Below are positions 1 to 7,043 of a DNA stretch of 13,024 nt, one piece after another. The notes beneath the pieces were generated by a model that did not search any database, had not been told where the DNA came from, and saw nothing but the letters and a program-made list of their open reading frames with translations. A program made the translations under genes and the position numbers. The stretch is from Candidatus Scatoplasma merdavium (GTDB lineage Bacteria; Bacillota_I; Bacilli_A; RFN20; CAG-288): positions 1-13,024 of the forward strand of contig JADING010000012.1 in NCBI GenBank assembly GCA_017694135.1. The letters are read 5' to 3'. How positions within the stretch are numbered: the stretch's first letter is position 1; the number at the start of each line of letters is the position of its first letter.

Positions 1-123
1 GATTTCGCTATTGCTTCTTCTCTCCCACTCCTCACGAAGTGAAACTTGCAAGTCGCTATCGGGTTGCTCGACAACTAGCCCCCTAAGGACTTTCACCTTA
101 GAAACAATACATGCCTGTCATAC
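1..123 (-). mobile_element. 5' end of a group II intron, probably class C (partial, runs off window)
   Basis: Read on the minus strand from position 123, the sequence begins GTATGACAGGCATG and continues with a CTAAGG/CCTTAG stem enclosing the GGTGAAAGTCC element. It then shows further short stems (GTTG/CAAC, CAC-TTC-GTG) and a purine-rich GGGAGAGAAGAAGC stretch. From memory, this order matches domain I of bacterial group IIC introns such as that of Oceanobacillus iheyensis, which starts GTGTGCCCGGCATG and has GGGTGAGAGTCC, AACGCAAGGGTGTC and GAATCTGAAGGAAGC in the same order. The proposed 5' splice site lies 8 nt past the ysxC terminator stem and in the same orientation, which is the known target preference of class C introns. 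The 5' end GTATG deviates from the usual GTGYG. The rest of domain I, any reverse-transcriptase ORF, and domains V/VI would lie left of the window. The exact boundary and the subclass are inference. Confidence 0.72.
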
Positions 124-126
124 TTT

Positions 127-151
127 AAAAACGCCCCTTTTACAAGAGGCG
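127..151 (-). terminator. Rho-independent terminator of ysxC
   Basis: On the minus strand, CGCCTCTT and AAGGGGCG form an 8-bp stem (one G-T pair) closed by a GTAA tetraloop, followed directly by TTTTT. It lies 10 nt past the ysxC stop codon and should end the lon-ysxC transcript. It also appears to be the landing site of the adjoining group II intron. Confidence 0.88.
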
Positions 152-160
152 CATTTAAAT

Positions 161-733
161 TCACTGGACAGATTTCGATATATCTTTTCTTAATTCCATA
201 ATGCCATCACCGGTTTTTGAGGATGTAAATATCGGTTCAGATGACAAGTTGAATGATGAAATAGAATTGTTGAGTTTTGCTCTTTCAGACATATTCAACT
301 TATCGCATTTAGTAAACAAACAAGTGTAAGGGATATTATATTGCTTCAACATATTTAGCACTTCCAAATCGTTATTAGATAATTCAAGGCGGCGCGAATC
401 TAATAAGACATACGCTTTGGAAATAACTTTATTACCCAAAGAGAAGTAATCGAGCATCATATCTTCAAAATCCAAAGCACCATCTTTAAAATACCCGTAT
501 CCTGGAGCATCGACTAAATAAGCTTTGTCTTCAATCGAGAAAAACGAAATCAACTTTGTTCTTCCTGGAGTTGAAGAAACATAAGCCAGTTTTTTATTGT
601 TTACTAAGGCGTTAATCAAAGATGACTTTCCGACATTTGAGCGTCCGAGAAACACGACCTGCTTCTTGTCGTTAAGAAAATCGTTCTTCTTTGCAGCTGA
701 TTTAACAAACTGGCACTTGGTTAAGTTTAGCAT
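161..733 (-). CDS. ysxC: Ribosome biogenesis GTP-binding protein YsxC/EngB
   Basis: This is a TrmE-Era-EngA-EngB-Septin-type GTPase of 190 aa, close to the usual length of about 195, needed in Bacillus for late assembly of the 50S ribosomal subunit. All G motifs are present: G1 GRSNVGKSS at 30-38, the switch I Thr in STPGRT at 54-59, G3 DAPGYG at 75-80, G4 TKCD at 141-144 and G5 SSK at 171-173. I chose the ATG at 733 because MLNLTKCQFVKSA aligns with the family N-terminus (MKVTKSEIVISA in B. subtilis). A longer reading would need a TTG at 772 deep inside lon. From 733 the gene overlaps the end of lon by 32 nt, and only a weak GAAG precedes the start, so translation is probably coupled to lon. 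The stop codon is TGA, which shows that UGA is not decoded as Trp here. The lon-ysxC order matches B. subtilis. Confidence 0.95.
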   Translation of the reverse strand: MLNLTKCQFVKSAAKKNDFLNDKKQVVFLGRSNVGKSSLINALVNNKKLAYVSSTPGRTKLISFFSIEDKAYLVDAPGYGYFKDGALDFEDMMLDYFSLGNKVISKAYVLLDSRRLELSNNDLEVLNMLKQYNIPYTCLFTKCDKLNMSERAKLNNSISSFNLSSEPIFTSSKTGDGIMELRKDISKSVQ

Positions 734-3104
734 CTTCGTTGTGAGAAATCTGAACAAAAGGATCTTTGACAAAGATGTGAGGAATCACTTCTTTGACCGA
801 TGAAACTTCGATGATTTTCAATCCATCTTTGACTTCCTGAGGAAGTTCAACTACGTCATTGTGATTTTCTTTCGGGACTAAAATCAAGCTTAAGTGTTCT
901 CTTAAGGCAGCGAGAGATTTCTCTCTAAGTCCGCCAATCGGCATAGAATTGCCACGCAAATCAACTTCACCTGTCATACCGACATCGTTTTTTAATGCAA
1001 TGTTTGTAGCGGCAGAAATAACTGCGATAGTCAAAGCCACGCCAGCTGAAGGGCCATCTTTAGGCACCGCGCCTTCCGGAGCGTGGATGTGGAAATCGTG
1101 AGTCTTCCAGAAATCGTCGGAAATACCGAGTTCCGAAGAGATAGATTTTACATAAGAGAAAGCGGTGCGGGCAGATTCTTCCATAACCTTACCAAGGTTA
1201 CCTGTCAAAAGAAGTTGGCCACTCCCACCGTAGTAATTTACTTCAATAGGAAGGATTTCCCCTCCAAAATCAGTGTAGGCTAAACCGTTAACAACACCAA
1301 CTTGAGGAGCCTTTGCGGATTTAGTATGGACGTAAATAGGTTTACCAAGGTATTTTTCAACCTCTGGAATACCTACATCGATATGAGCTTTTTCCTTAGT
1401 CTTACCTTCGGTTAAGAATTCAACGGCAAACTTGCGCATAATAGCGCCTATTTCTCTTCTTAAAGAACGGACGCCAGCTTCTCTGGTGTAGTTCTCGATA
1501 ATGTAATAGATGGCTTCATCGGAAAAAGAAATGTTATCTTTGGTTAAACCGTTAGTCTCCAACTCTAAAGGAATCAAATGTTCAACTGCAATGTGATATT
1601 TTTCAATTGTCGTGTAAGTATTGAGCTCAATAAGTTCAAGTCTATCCATCAAAGGAGCCGGAATATCTCTTAGATTATTAGCGGTGCAGATAAATAAAAC
1701 ATTCGACAAGTCGAAAGTTTCTTCCAAGTAGTTGTCTTGGAACATAACGTTCTGTTCCGGATCTAAAACTTCAAGCAAAGCCGCAGCCGGATCGCCGTGA
1801 TAACCACCGCGCTGAAGCTTATCTATTTCATCTAAAAGCATAACCGGGTTATTGACACCGACTTTTTCAATATTAGAAATAATTTTGCCAGGCATAGCTC
1901 CGACGTAAGTCTTGCGGTGACCGCGAATTTCTGATTCATCGGAAACACCACCTAAAGAAACCTTACAGAACTTTCTCCCTAGGGCCTTAGCAATAGAAAT
2001 TGCCAAAGAGGTTTTACCTGTCCCCGGAGGCCCGTAAAGGCAAAGGATAGGAGATTTTAAGGAATGAGTTAAAGACTTAACCGCCAAGTATTCAGAAATG
2101 CGGTCTTTTTGTTTCTTAAGCCCGTAGTGATCCTCATCGAGGACCTTTTTGACTTCAGCCATATTCTCGTTGTCTTGTGTCGCTTTAGTCCATGGTAAAG
2201 AAATCAAAAGATCCAAGTAGGACTTAATAACCGCGGCTTCTTGAGAAGCTCCTGGCATAGTCTGCAATCTTCCCCATTCAGACTTAACGCGCTCTTTAAC
2301 TTTCTCAGGATAAACGCCTTCTTTGTCATCGATGACTTTCTTGTATTTATCTTCGTCAGTCGGACCATCAAAAGGCTTAAGCTCTTCTTTAATAGCTTGC
2401 ATTTTTGCGCGGAGAATGAACTCTGTTTGGTTTCGTGACATTGCCATTTCAACCTTGCGGTTCAATTTTTCTTCAATTTTCGGATCGAGATTAAACTCAT
2501 TTAAACCTTCGAAGACAATCTGGAGTCTCTTTCTTGCGGAAGGTTCGTTCAACATTGAAACCTTGTACTTTTTAGGCAGGTTCAAAAATGTCGCTAAGTA
2601 GTAAGAAGGTTCGCTAGCGGTAATCTCTTCATCGGAAGGAAAATCGGGTAAGTTAGGAATAGTCTTCTTCAAAGAGTTGTAGCGGTTTCTAACATCGAAA
2701 ATGAAAGGCATCAGCATAAACTGATCCGAAGGGGTCTGTTCGATAGATTCGGCGTTAGCTAAAATGACATCTTGCTCTTCCATCTTACGCGAAGACAAAA
2801 CGCGACAAGGTTCAACGGCTTTAAAGTCAATGGTATAGCTGGCCTTGTTCTTAGTAATCTTTTCAATGGTGCAAACGACACCGACAGGTGAAATATGCGA
2901 CTTAGCAATAGTCTGATAATCGTACTTGCTCAAATCGAAACTGTAATCGTCATTAGTAATGTTGTAAATGAAATATTCACCCTTGTTCAAATAGTCAAAA
3001 AGAGCCTTGCCATAAGCGTCGTGAACGCGAATCTTATAAGACATTGAAGGAAGGGGGACATCTTGTGAGTTAGGATAAAGGGGTAAAACGTAATTGTTCT
3101 TCAT
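702..3104 (-). CDS. lon: ATP-dependent protease Lon (LonA type)
   Basis: This is a cytoplasmic AAA+ serine protease that unfolds and degrades damaged and regulatory proteins. The 800-aa length is normal for LonA. Its parts in order are an N-terminal substrate-binding LAN domain (about 1-200), a coiled-coil linker (about 200-300) and the AAA+ module. The module has Walker A GPPGTGKT at 358-365, Walker B VMLLDEID at 421-428, sensor 1 TANN at 474-477, arginine-finger region PLMDR at 484-488 and sensor 2 region GVRSLRR at 544-550. The protease domain follows, with catalytic Ser686 in PKDGPSAG and Lys729 in GGLREK; the 43-residue separation equals that of E. coli S679/K722. About 20 extra residues follow the protease domain. 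The start is supported by AAAGGAG 9 nt upstream. The gene has its own promoter and is separated from upstream tig by a terminator. Downstream it overlaps ysxC and probably forms a two-gene operon with it. Confidence 0.98.
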   Translation of the reverse strand: MKNNYVLPLYPNSQDVPLPSMSYKIRVHDAYGKALFDYLNKGEYFIYNITNDDYSFDLSKYDYQTIAKSHISPVGVVCTIEKITKNKASYTIDFKAVEPCRVLSSRKMEEQDVILANAESIEQTPSDQFMLMPFIFDVRNRYNSLKKTIPNLPDFPSDEEITASEPSYYLATFLNLPKKYKVSMLNEPSARKRLQIVFEGLNEFNLDPKIEEKLNRKVEMAMSRNQTEFILRAKMQAIKEELKPFDGPTDEDKYKKVIDDKEGVYPEKVKERVKSEWGRLQTMPGASQEAAVIKSYLDLLISLPWTKATQDNENMAEVKKVLDEDHYGLKKQKDRISEYLAVKSLTHSLKSPILCLYGPPGTGKTSLAISIAKALGRKFCKVSLGGVSDESEIRGHRKTYVGAMPGKIISNIEKVGVNNPVMLLDEIDKLQRGGYHGDPAAALLEVLDPEQNVMFQDNYLEETFDLSNVLFICTANNLRDIPAPLMDRLELIELNTYTTIEKYHIAVEHLIPLELETNGLTKDNISFSDEAIYYIIENYTREAGVRSLRREIGAIMRKFAVEFLTEGKTKEKAHIDVGIPEVEKYLGKPIYVHTKSAKAPQVGVVNGLAYTDFGGEILPIEVNYYGGSGQLLLTGNLGKVMEESARTAFSYVKSISSELGISDDFWKTHDFHIHAPEGAVPKDGPSAGVALTIAVISAATNIALKNDVGMTGEVDLRGNSMPIGGLREKSLAALREHLSLILVPKENHNDVVELPQEVKDGLKIIEVSSVKEVIPHIFVKDPFVQISHNEDAKLNQVPVC

Positions 3105-3151
3105 CTTAAGTTTCTCCTTTCTACTGAGACTGGCCCAAGTTCACAAATATA

Positions 3152-3179
3152 ATAATAGCACACCTGTCAAGTATGCCAA
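3152..3179 (-). promoter_or_regulatory. Predicted sigma-A-type promoter of lon-ysxC
   Basis: On the minus strand a -35 TTGGCA (3174-3179) is separated by 16 bp from a -10 TATTAT (3152-3157). It sits about 50 bp upstream of the lon start and downstream of the tig terminator, where a separate promoter is needed. A TTGACA within the spacer has no -10 at proper distance. No CIRCE element is visible, and the only CtsR-like half-sites have the wrong spacing. Confidence 0.55.
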
Positions 3180-3219
3180 ATTAAAACACACGTTTATAAC
3201 AAAAACGGTATTTTAAAGA

Positions 3220-3255
3220 CAGAAAAAGGCGAGAAGAAACAAACTTCCCACCTTT
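3220..3255 (-). terminator. Rho-independent terminator of tig
   Basis: On the minus strand, AAAGGTGGGAAG (3255-3244) and CTTCTCGCCTTT (3236-3225) form a 12-bp stem with two G-T pairs around a TTTGTTT loop, and the stem runs into a T-rich tail. It begins 12 nt past the tig stop codon and separates tig from lon. Confidence 0.85.
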
Positions 3256-3267
3256 GAGCAAATGACT

Positions 3268-4572
3268 TTAGTTATTCTTAACTAAGAAATCGTAAACCTT
3301 GTTAACGAGAATATCTTCACGGAGAGAAGAGAGATATCCGTCAATTGAGAACTGACTGTTCTTGCTTCTTTGCTCTTCAGCGGTCTTCAAGATTTTTTCG
3401 TATTGCTCTTTTCCGCCAAAACGTTCAGCAACATCATCTTCGCTAACTTCGATATTGTTGTTTTTCGCTACCGCGCGAATGATAGCGTAAGTCATAGCTT
3501 CATTTGTGGCCTGTTCTTTGCAGGATTTGTCTAACTGTTCTTTGCTAGTGCCAGAAATGCGGTAGAACTCTTCTTCCGAAAGTCCAAACTGCTGCTTGAA
3601 CTGGTTCAATCTCTGAGTGCGAATATTGTTAGTAGTAATCTCTAAATATTTGTCAGAATAGACAAACTTCGCATCTTTTTGGATAGCAGCCATAATCTTA
3701 GCAATCTTGGCGTTGCGGGCTTGGCTCTTATGCTGGGTTTCGATTTCTGATGCGATAGCTTTCTTTAAATCTTCTAAAGTTTCAGCTTTATATTGATCTA
3801 ATGTCTTTGCAAACTCATCGTTAAGTTCAGGCTTTTCAACCTTCTTAACTTCCTTAACGTGAATGGCGAACTTCGCTTGCTTGTTAGCTAAAGAAGCTAA
3901 GTAGTCTTTCGGGAAGGTGAGTTCGATAGTCTTCTTATCCCCTTCTTTCATACCGATAACCTGTTCTTCAAAACCAGGAACAAAAGAGTGAGAGCCTAAG
4001 ACCAATTCGTAATTAGAAGCCGAACCGCCATCGAATTCTTTACCATCGATATACCCGGTGAAATCGAGGACGACATGGTCGCCTTCTTTGGCCTCTTCTT
4101 TTGAAGGGACAAGTTCAGCGTTATCAACTAAAAGTTGATCTAACTTTTTGGTGATTTCTTCTTCAGTAACTTCTTTAACTTCCTCTTTGATCTTTAAACC
4201 TTTGTCAGCCTTGACAGTGCAGGTAGGTAACAAATAGAAAGTATAAAGGAGATTGTAAGTCTTATTTTTCTGATTGTAATCAACCGAAAGAGAAGGTTGA
4301 ATGTTAGCGACTAAATTGACATCGTAACCATCTAAAAGCGAGTTGAAGTCCTTGCTAATAAGCTTGTCAATCATCCCGTGATAGATGTCTTCTTGCGAAA
4401 CGCGAGCCAAAGCCATTTCTCTAGGAGCCTTCCCCTTGCGGAAACCTTTGACAGTGACATTCTCGCAAAGCTTATTAGAGACCTTAGTGATAATAGGTCC
4501 GTATTCTTCTAACTTATACGTGCACGAAACATTTAAAGTTCCGTTTTGATTATCGTGATATACTTTTTCCAT
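3268..4572 (-). CDS. tig: Trigger factor (ribosome-associated chaperone and peptidyl-prolyl isomerase)
   Basis: Trigger factor docks at the ribosomal exit tunnel next to protein L23 and shields nascent chains. The 434-aa product matches the family length of about 430. The N-terminal ribosome-binding domain (1 to about 115) carries the signature GFRKGKAP at 43-50. The FKBP-type prolyl isomerase domain spans about 160-245, including DFTGYIDGKEFDGG and GFEEQVIGMKEGD. The C-terminal chaperone arms (about 250-434) are helical and charge-rich. The start ATG is preceded by GGAGG at close spacing. It sits upstream of lon and ysxC as in Bacillus relatives, but the clpX usually found next to tig there is absent. 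It is 58 nt downstream of glgP with no clear terminator between, so some read-through from the glycogen genes is possible. A strong terminator follows the gene. Confidence 0.97.
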   Translation of the reverse strand: MEKVYHDNQNGTLNVSCTYKLEEYGPIITKVSNKLCENVTVKGFRKGKAPREMALARVSQEDIYHGMIDKLISKDFNSLLDGYDVNLVANIQPSLSVDYNQKNKTYNLLYTFYLLPTCTVKADKGLKIKEEVKEVTEEEITKKLDQLLVDNAELVPSKEEAKEGDHVVLDFTGYIDGKEFDGGSASNYELVLGSHSFVPGFEEQVIGMKEGDKKTIELTFPKDYLASLANKQAKFAIHVKEVKKVEKPELNDEFAKTLDQYKAETLEDLKKAIASEIETQHKSQARNAKIAKIMAAIQKDAKFVYSDKYLEITTNNIRTQRLNQFKQQFGLSEEEFYRISGTSKEQLDKSCKEQATNEAMTYAIIRAVAKNNNIEVSEDDVAERFGGKEQYEKILKTAEEQRSKNSQFSIDGYLSSLREDILVNKVYDFLVKNN

Positions 4573-4596
4573 ATTTCCTCCAATACCGAATTAAAT

Positions 4597-4623
4597 TGTA
4601 TAACAAGCCTCTTTTCTTTTCAA
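4597..4623 (-). promoter_or_regulatory. Possible promoter of tig
   Basis: On the minus strand TTGAAA (4618-4623) and TATACA (4597-4602) resemble -35 and -10 boxes and fall in the 58-nt gap between glgP and tig. The 15-bp spacer is shorter than the preferred 17, so this is a weak call. The alternative is that tig is transcribed mainly from the glgB promoter. Confidence 0.35.
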
Positions 4624-4630
4624 TGAGAGA

Positions 4631-7042
4631 CTATTTTTTTAGATTCTTAACCTTTTGCAAGTGCCAAATTTCATCGTTGTACTCTTTTATCGTACGATCC
4701 GAAGAAAAATAACCTGACATCGCAATATTGATCAAGCACTTTTTAGCCCAAGCAAGGCGATCTTCATAAAGTTTATCGATTTCGTAAGACGCAGCGATGT
4801 AAGAATGGAGATCAGCGAGAACAAAGAACTCGTCATTGCGATTCATAATCTCATCATAAATAGCCCTGTAATCCCCTTTGAAAGTTCCATCAATCAAAGA
4901 GTCAACAACGGTTTTCACCACTTCGTCTTCGCGGTAGACGTTCCAAGGCGAATACTGGCCGGAATAGCGCAAGGCATCAACCTGTGATTCATTCATACCG
5001 AAGATAACGCAATTGGATTTACCAACTAAGTTAGAGATTTCAACATTCGCACCATCTAAGGTACCTAAAGTAACAGCGCCATTCATCATAAACTTCATAT
5101 TTGAAGTTCCGCTAGCTTCCTTACCAGCCGTTGAAATCTGTTCGGAAATATCAGTCGAAGGAATAATAATCTGCGATTTAGAAACATCGTAGTTTTCAAT
5201 AAAGACAACCTTGATATATTTATTGACACTGCTATCCGAATTGATGAGCGAAGCCAACTCATTAATGAGCTCAATAATCTTCTTCGCAAAGTAATATGAA
5301 GGAGCAGCCTTAGCCCCGAAGATATAAGTGTGAGGTCTCATGCTGAAAGACTTATCTGACTTAATCTTTTTATATAAGTAAATGATGCGGAAGACATTCA
5401 TAAGCTGGCGCTTATAAGCGTGGAGTCTTTTAATTTGAGAATCCACAATCGAATCAAGATCGATATCGATGCCATTGTGTTCTTTAACATACTTAGCGAG
5501 AACCTCTTTGTTCTCTCTCTTAATCTGATTGAGTCTCTCTAGTACCTTCACGTCATCTTGATACTTAACTAACTTCTTAAGCTCGTTTTCCGGATCCTCA
5601 ATCCACTTCTCACCAAGCAATTCACTTATTAAGCTAGAGAGCTTCGGATTAGAAACCAGCAACCAACGGCGATGAGTGATCCCGTTTGTCTTATTGTTGA
5701 ACTTCTCCGGATACATCTTGTATAAGTCTGCAAAAGTCTGTTTCTTCAAGATTTCTGAGTGAAGGTTAGCAACTCCGTTGACCGAGAAGCAGACGTTGAT
5801 TGCGAGCTGACACATTCTAACCATTCCGTCTTTAATTATGATGTCATTATCAATCTCAGACTGCGGAATGTTCTTCTTGCGGTATTCAATTAACAGACGT
5901 CTGTTAATCTCTTCAATAATCATATATACGCGCGGGAAAAGGTTAGCGATATAATTGCACGGCCACTTCTCCAAAGCCTCAGGCATAACGGTGTGGTTTG
6001 TAAAAGCAAAACAACGTTGGCAGATAGAATACGCGTCATCCCAAGAGTAAGAGTGTTCGTCCATAAGCAAGCGCATCAGTTCAGGTATAGCTAAAATTGG
6101 ATGCGTATCATTTAAATGGAAGACGTATAAATCCGGCAAGTTATCAAAAGTGTGATAAATGCGGTAGTGATGGCGCAAAGTTGATTGCAAAGTCGCAGAA
6201 ACCAAGAAGTACTGCTGGCGCAAGCGCAAGAGCTTACCTTGCTCAGTCGTATCATCAGGGTACAATCCGTGAGTTATATTTCTTACAAAGTCGAGATATT
6301 CGTTGAAAGAAATATTAGGAGGTAAATCGTCGATTGATGGTTCGGCTGTCCACAATCTCAATGTGTTAACCGTCCCATTTTGATAGCCGGGTATAGCGAC
6401 ATCGCAAGGAATAGCGAGGACATTCAAGGCGTTAACCGTACGCGACTTGATGTTTCCCTCTTCATCCATATAAGTTTCCCCGTTTCCATAAAAAGGAACC
6501 ACAATAGCGTGTTTGGGCTTTCTAATTTCCCAGGCATTGCCGTTTAATAACCACTGATCAGGAAGCTCTTCCTGTCTGCCGTTTTTAATCTTTTGGCGGA
6601 AGAATCCGTAATCGTAGCGAATGCAGTTACCGTGTCCAGTTAAGCCTAAAGAAGCTATTGAATCCATAAAACACGCTGCCAATCTACCTAAACCGCCGTT
6701 ACCTAACCCAGCATCAGGTTCTTGTTCAGCGATCTTATTTAAATCTAAACCGAGTTCTTTTATCCCCTTTTCGACCGTGTCGTAGATACCGAGATTAACC
6801 ATGTTGCACTTAAGTAATTTCCCGATTAAAAACTCGATAGAAAAATAAATTAACGTTTTGGCATCCTGTTTAACCACCTCATCTTTATTAGTCTTCTGCT
6901 TCATAGTCATATAGTCTCTAACCATGGTCGCTAAAACTTGATAAGCTTCAGAAATATCGATGTCTTTCGGGTCTCTGCCATAAGTCTCAACAGCGCGTGT
7001 TTTAAACTCTTTTACAAATACTTTATCATTGTCAAATAACAT
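4631..7042 (-). CDS. glgP: Glycogen/alpha-glucan phosphorylase (GT35)
   Basis: This cytoplasmic enzyme releases glucose-1-phosphate from non-reducing ends of alpha-1,4-glucans, using pyridoxal phosphate. Its 803 aa match bacterial GlgP (about 800). Recognisable sites are the glycine-rich GLGNGGLGRLAACFMDS at 112-128, HLNDTHP at 309-315, the phosphate-binding QIKRLHAYKRQ at 536-546, and the PLP site EASGTSNMK with the Schiff-base lysine at 650, followed by GTLDGANVEI at 660-669. The serine-phosphorylated N-terminal extension of animal phosphorylases is absent, as usual in bacteria. Whether glycogen or shorter maltodextrins are preferred cannot be decided from sequence alone, but the immediately upstream glgB favours glycogen. 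It starts one nucleotide after the glgB stop codon, and its AAAGGAG lies inside the last glgB codons, so the two genes are co-transcribed and translationally coupled. No glgC, glgA or debranching gene lies in this window. Confidence 0.96.
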   Translation of the reverse strand: MLFDNDKVFVKEFKTRAVETYGRDPKDIDISEAYQVLATMVRDYMTMKQKTNKDEVVKQDAKTLIYFSIEFLIGKLLKCNMVNLGIYDTVEKGIKELGLDLNKIAEQEPDAGLGNGGLGRLAACFMDSIASLGLTGHGNCIRYDYGFFRQKIKNGRQEELPDQWLLNGNAWEIRKPKHAIVVPFYGNGETYMDEEGNIKSRTVNALNVLAIPCDVAIPGYQNGTVNTLRLWTAEPSIDDLPPNISFNEYLDFVRNITHGLYPDDTTEQGKLLRLRQQYFLVSATLQSTLRHHYRIYHTFDNLPDLYVFHLNDTHPILAIPELMRLLMDEHSYSWDDAYSICQRCFAFTNHTVMPEALEKWPCNYIANLFPRVYMIIEEINRRLLIEYRKKNIPQSEIDNDIIIKDGMVRMCQLAINVCFSVNGVANLHSEILKKQTFADLYKMYPEKFNNKTNGITHRRWLLVSNPKLSSLISELLGEKWIEDPENELKKLVKYQDDVKVLERLNQIKRENKEVLAKYVKEHNGIDIDLDSIVDSQIKRLHAYKRQLMNVFRIIYLYKKIKSDKSFSMRPHTYIFGAKAAPSYYFAKKIIELINELASLINSDSSVNKYIKVVFIENYDVSKSQIIIPSTDISEQISTAGKEASGTSNMKFMMNGAVTLGTLDGANVEISNLVGKSNCVIFGMNESQVDALRYSGQYSPWNVYREDEVVKTVVDSLIDGTFKGDYRAIYDEIMNRNDEFFVLADLHSYIAASYEIDKLYEDRLAWAKKCLINIAMSGYFSSDRTIKEYNDEIWHLQKVKNLKK

Positions 7043-7043
7043 A

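Noticed and set aside
11..193. 60-codon plus-strand reading frame at the left edge
   Set aside because: It runs antisense through the proposed intron RNA, the terminator and the end of ysxC, and has no ribosome-binding site or recognisable protein pattern.
734..772. Upstream TTG start extending ysxC by 13 residues
   Set aside because: It would overlap lon by 71 nt, lacks a better ribosome-binding site, and the added residues have no family counterpart, while the ATG at 733 aligns with the known YsxC N-terminus.
3165..3180. CtsR-like heptads (TGTCAAG and TGCCAAA) over the lon promoter
   Set aside because: CtsR needs direct heptad repeats with a 3-nt spacer and GTCAAA cores; here the spacing is one base short and both cores deviate.
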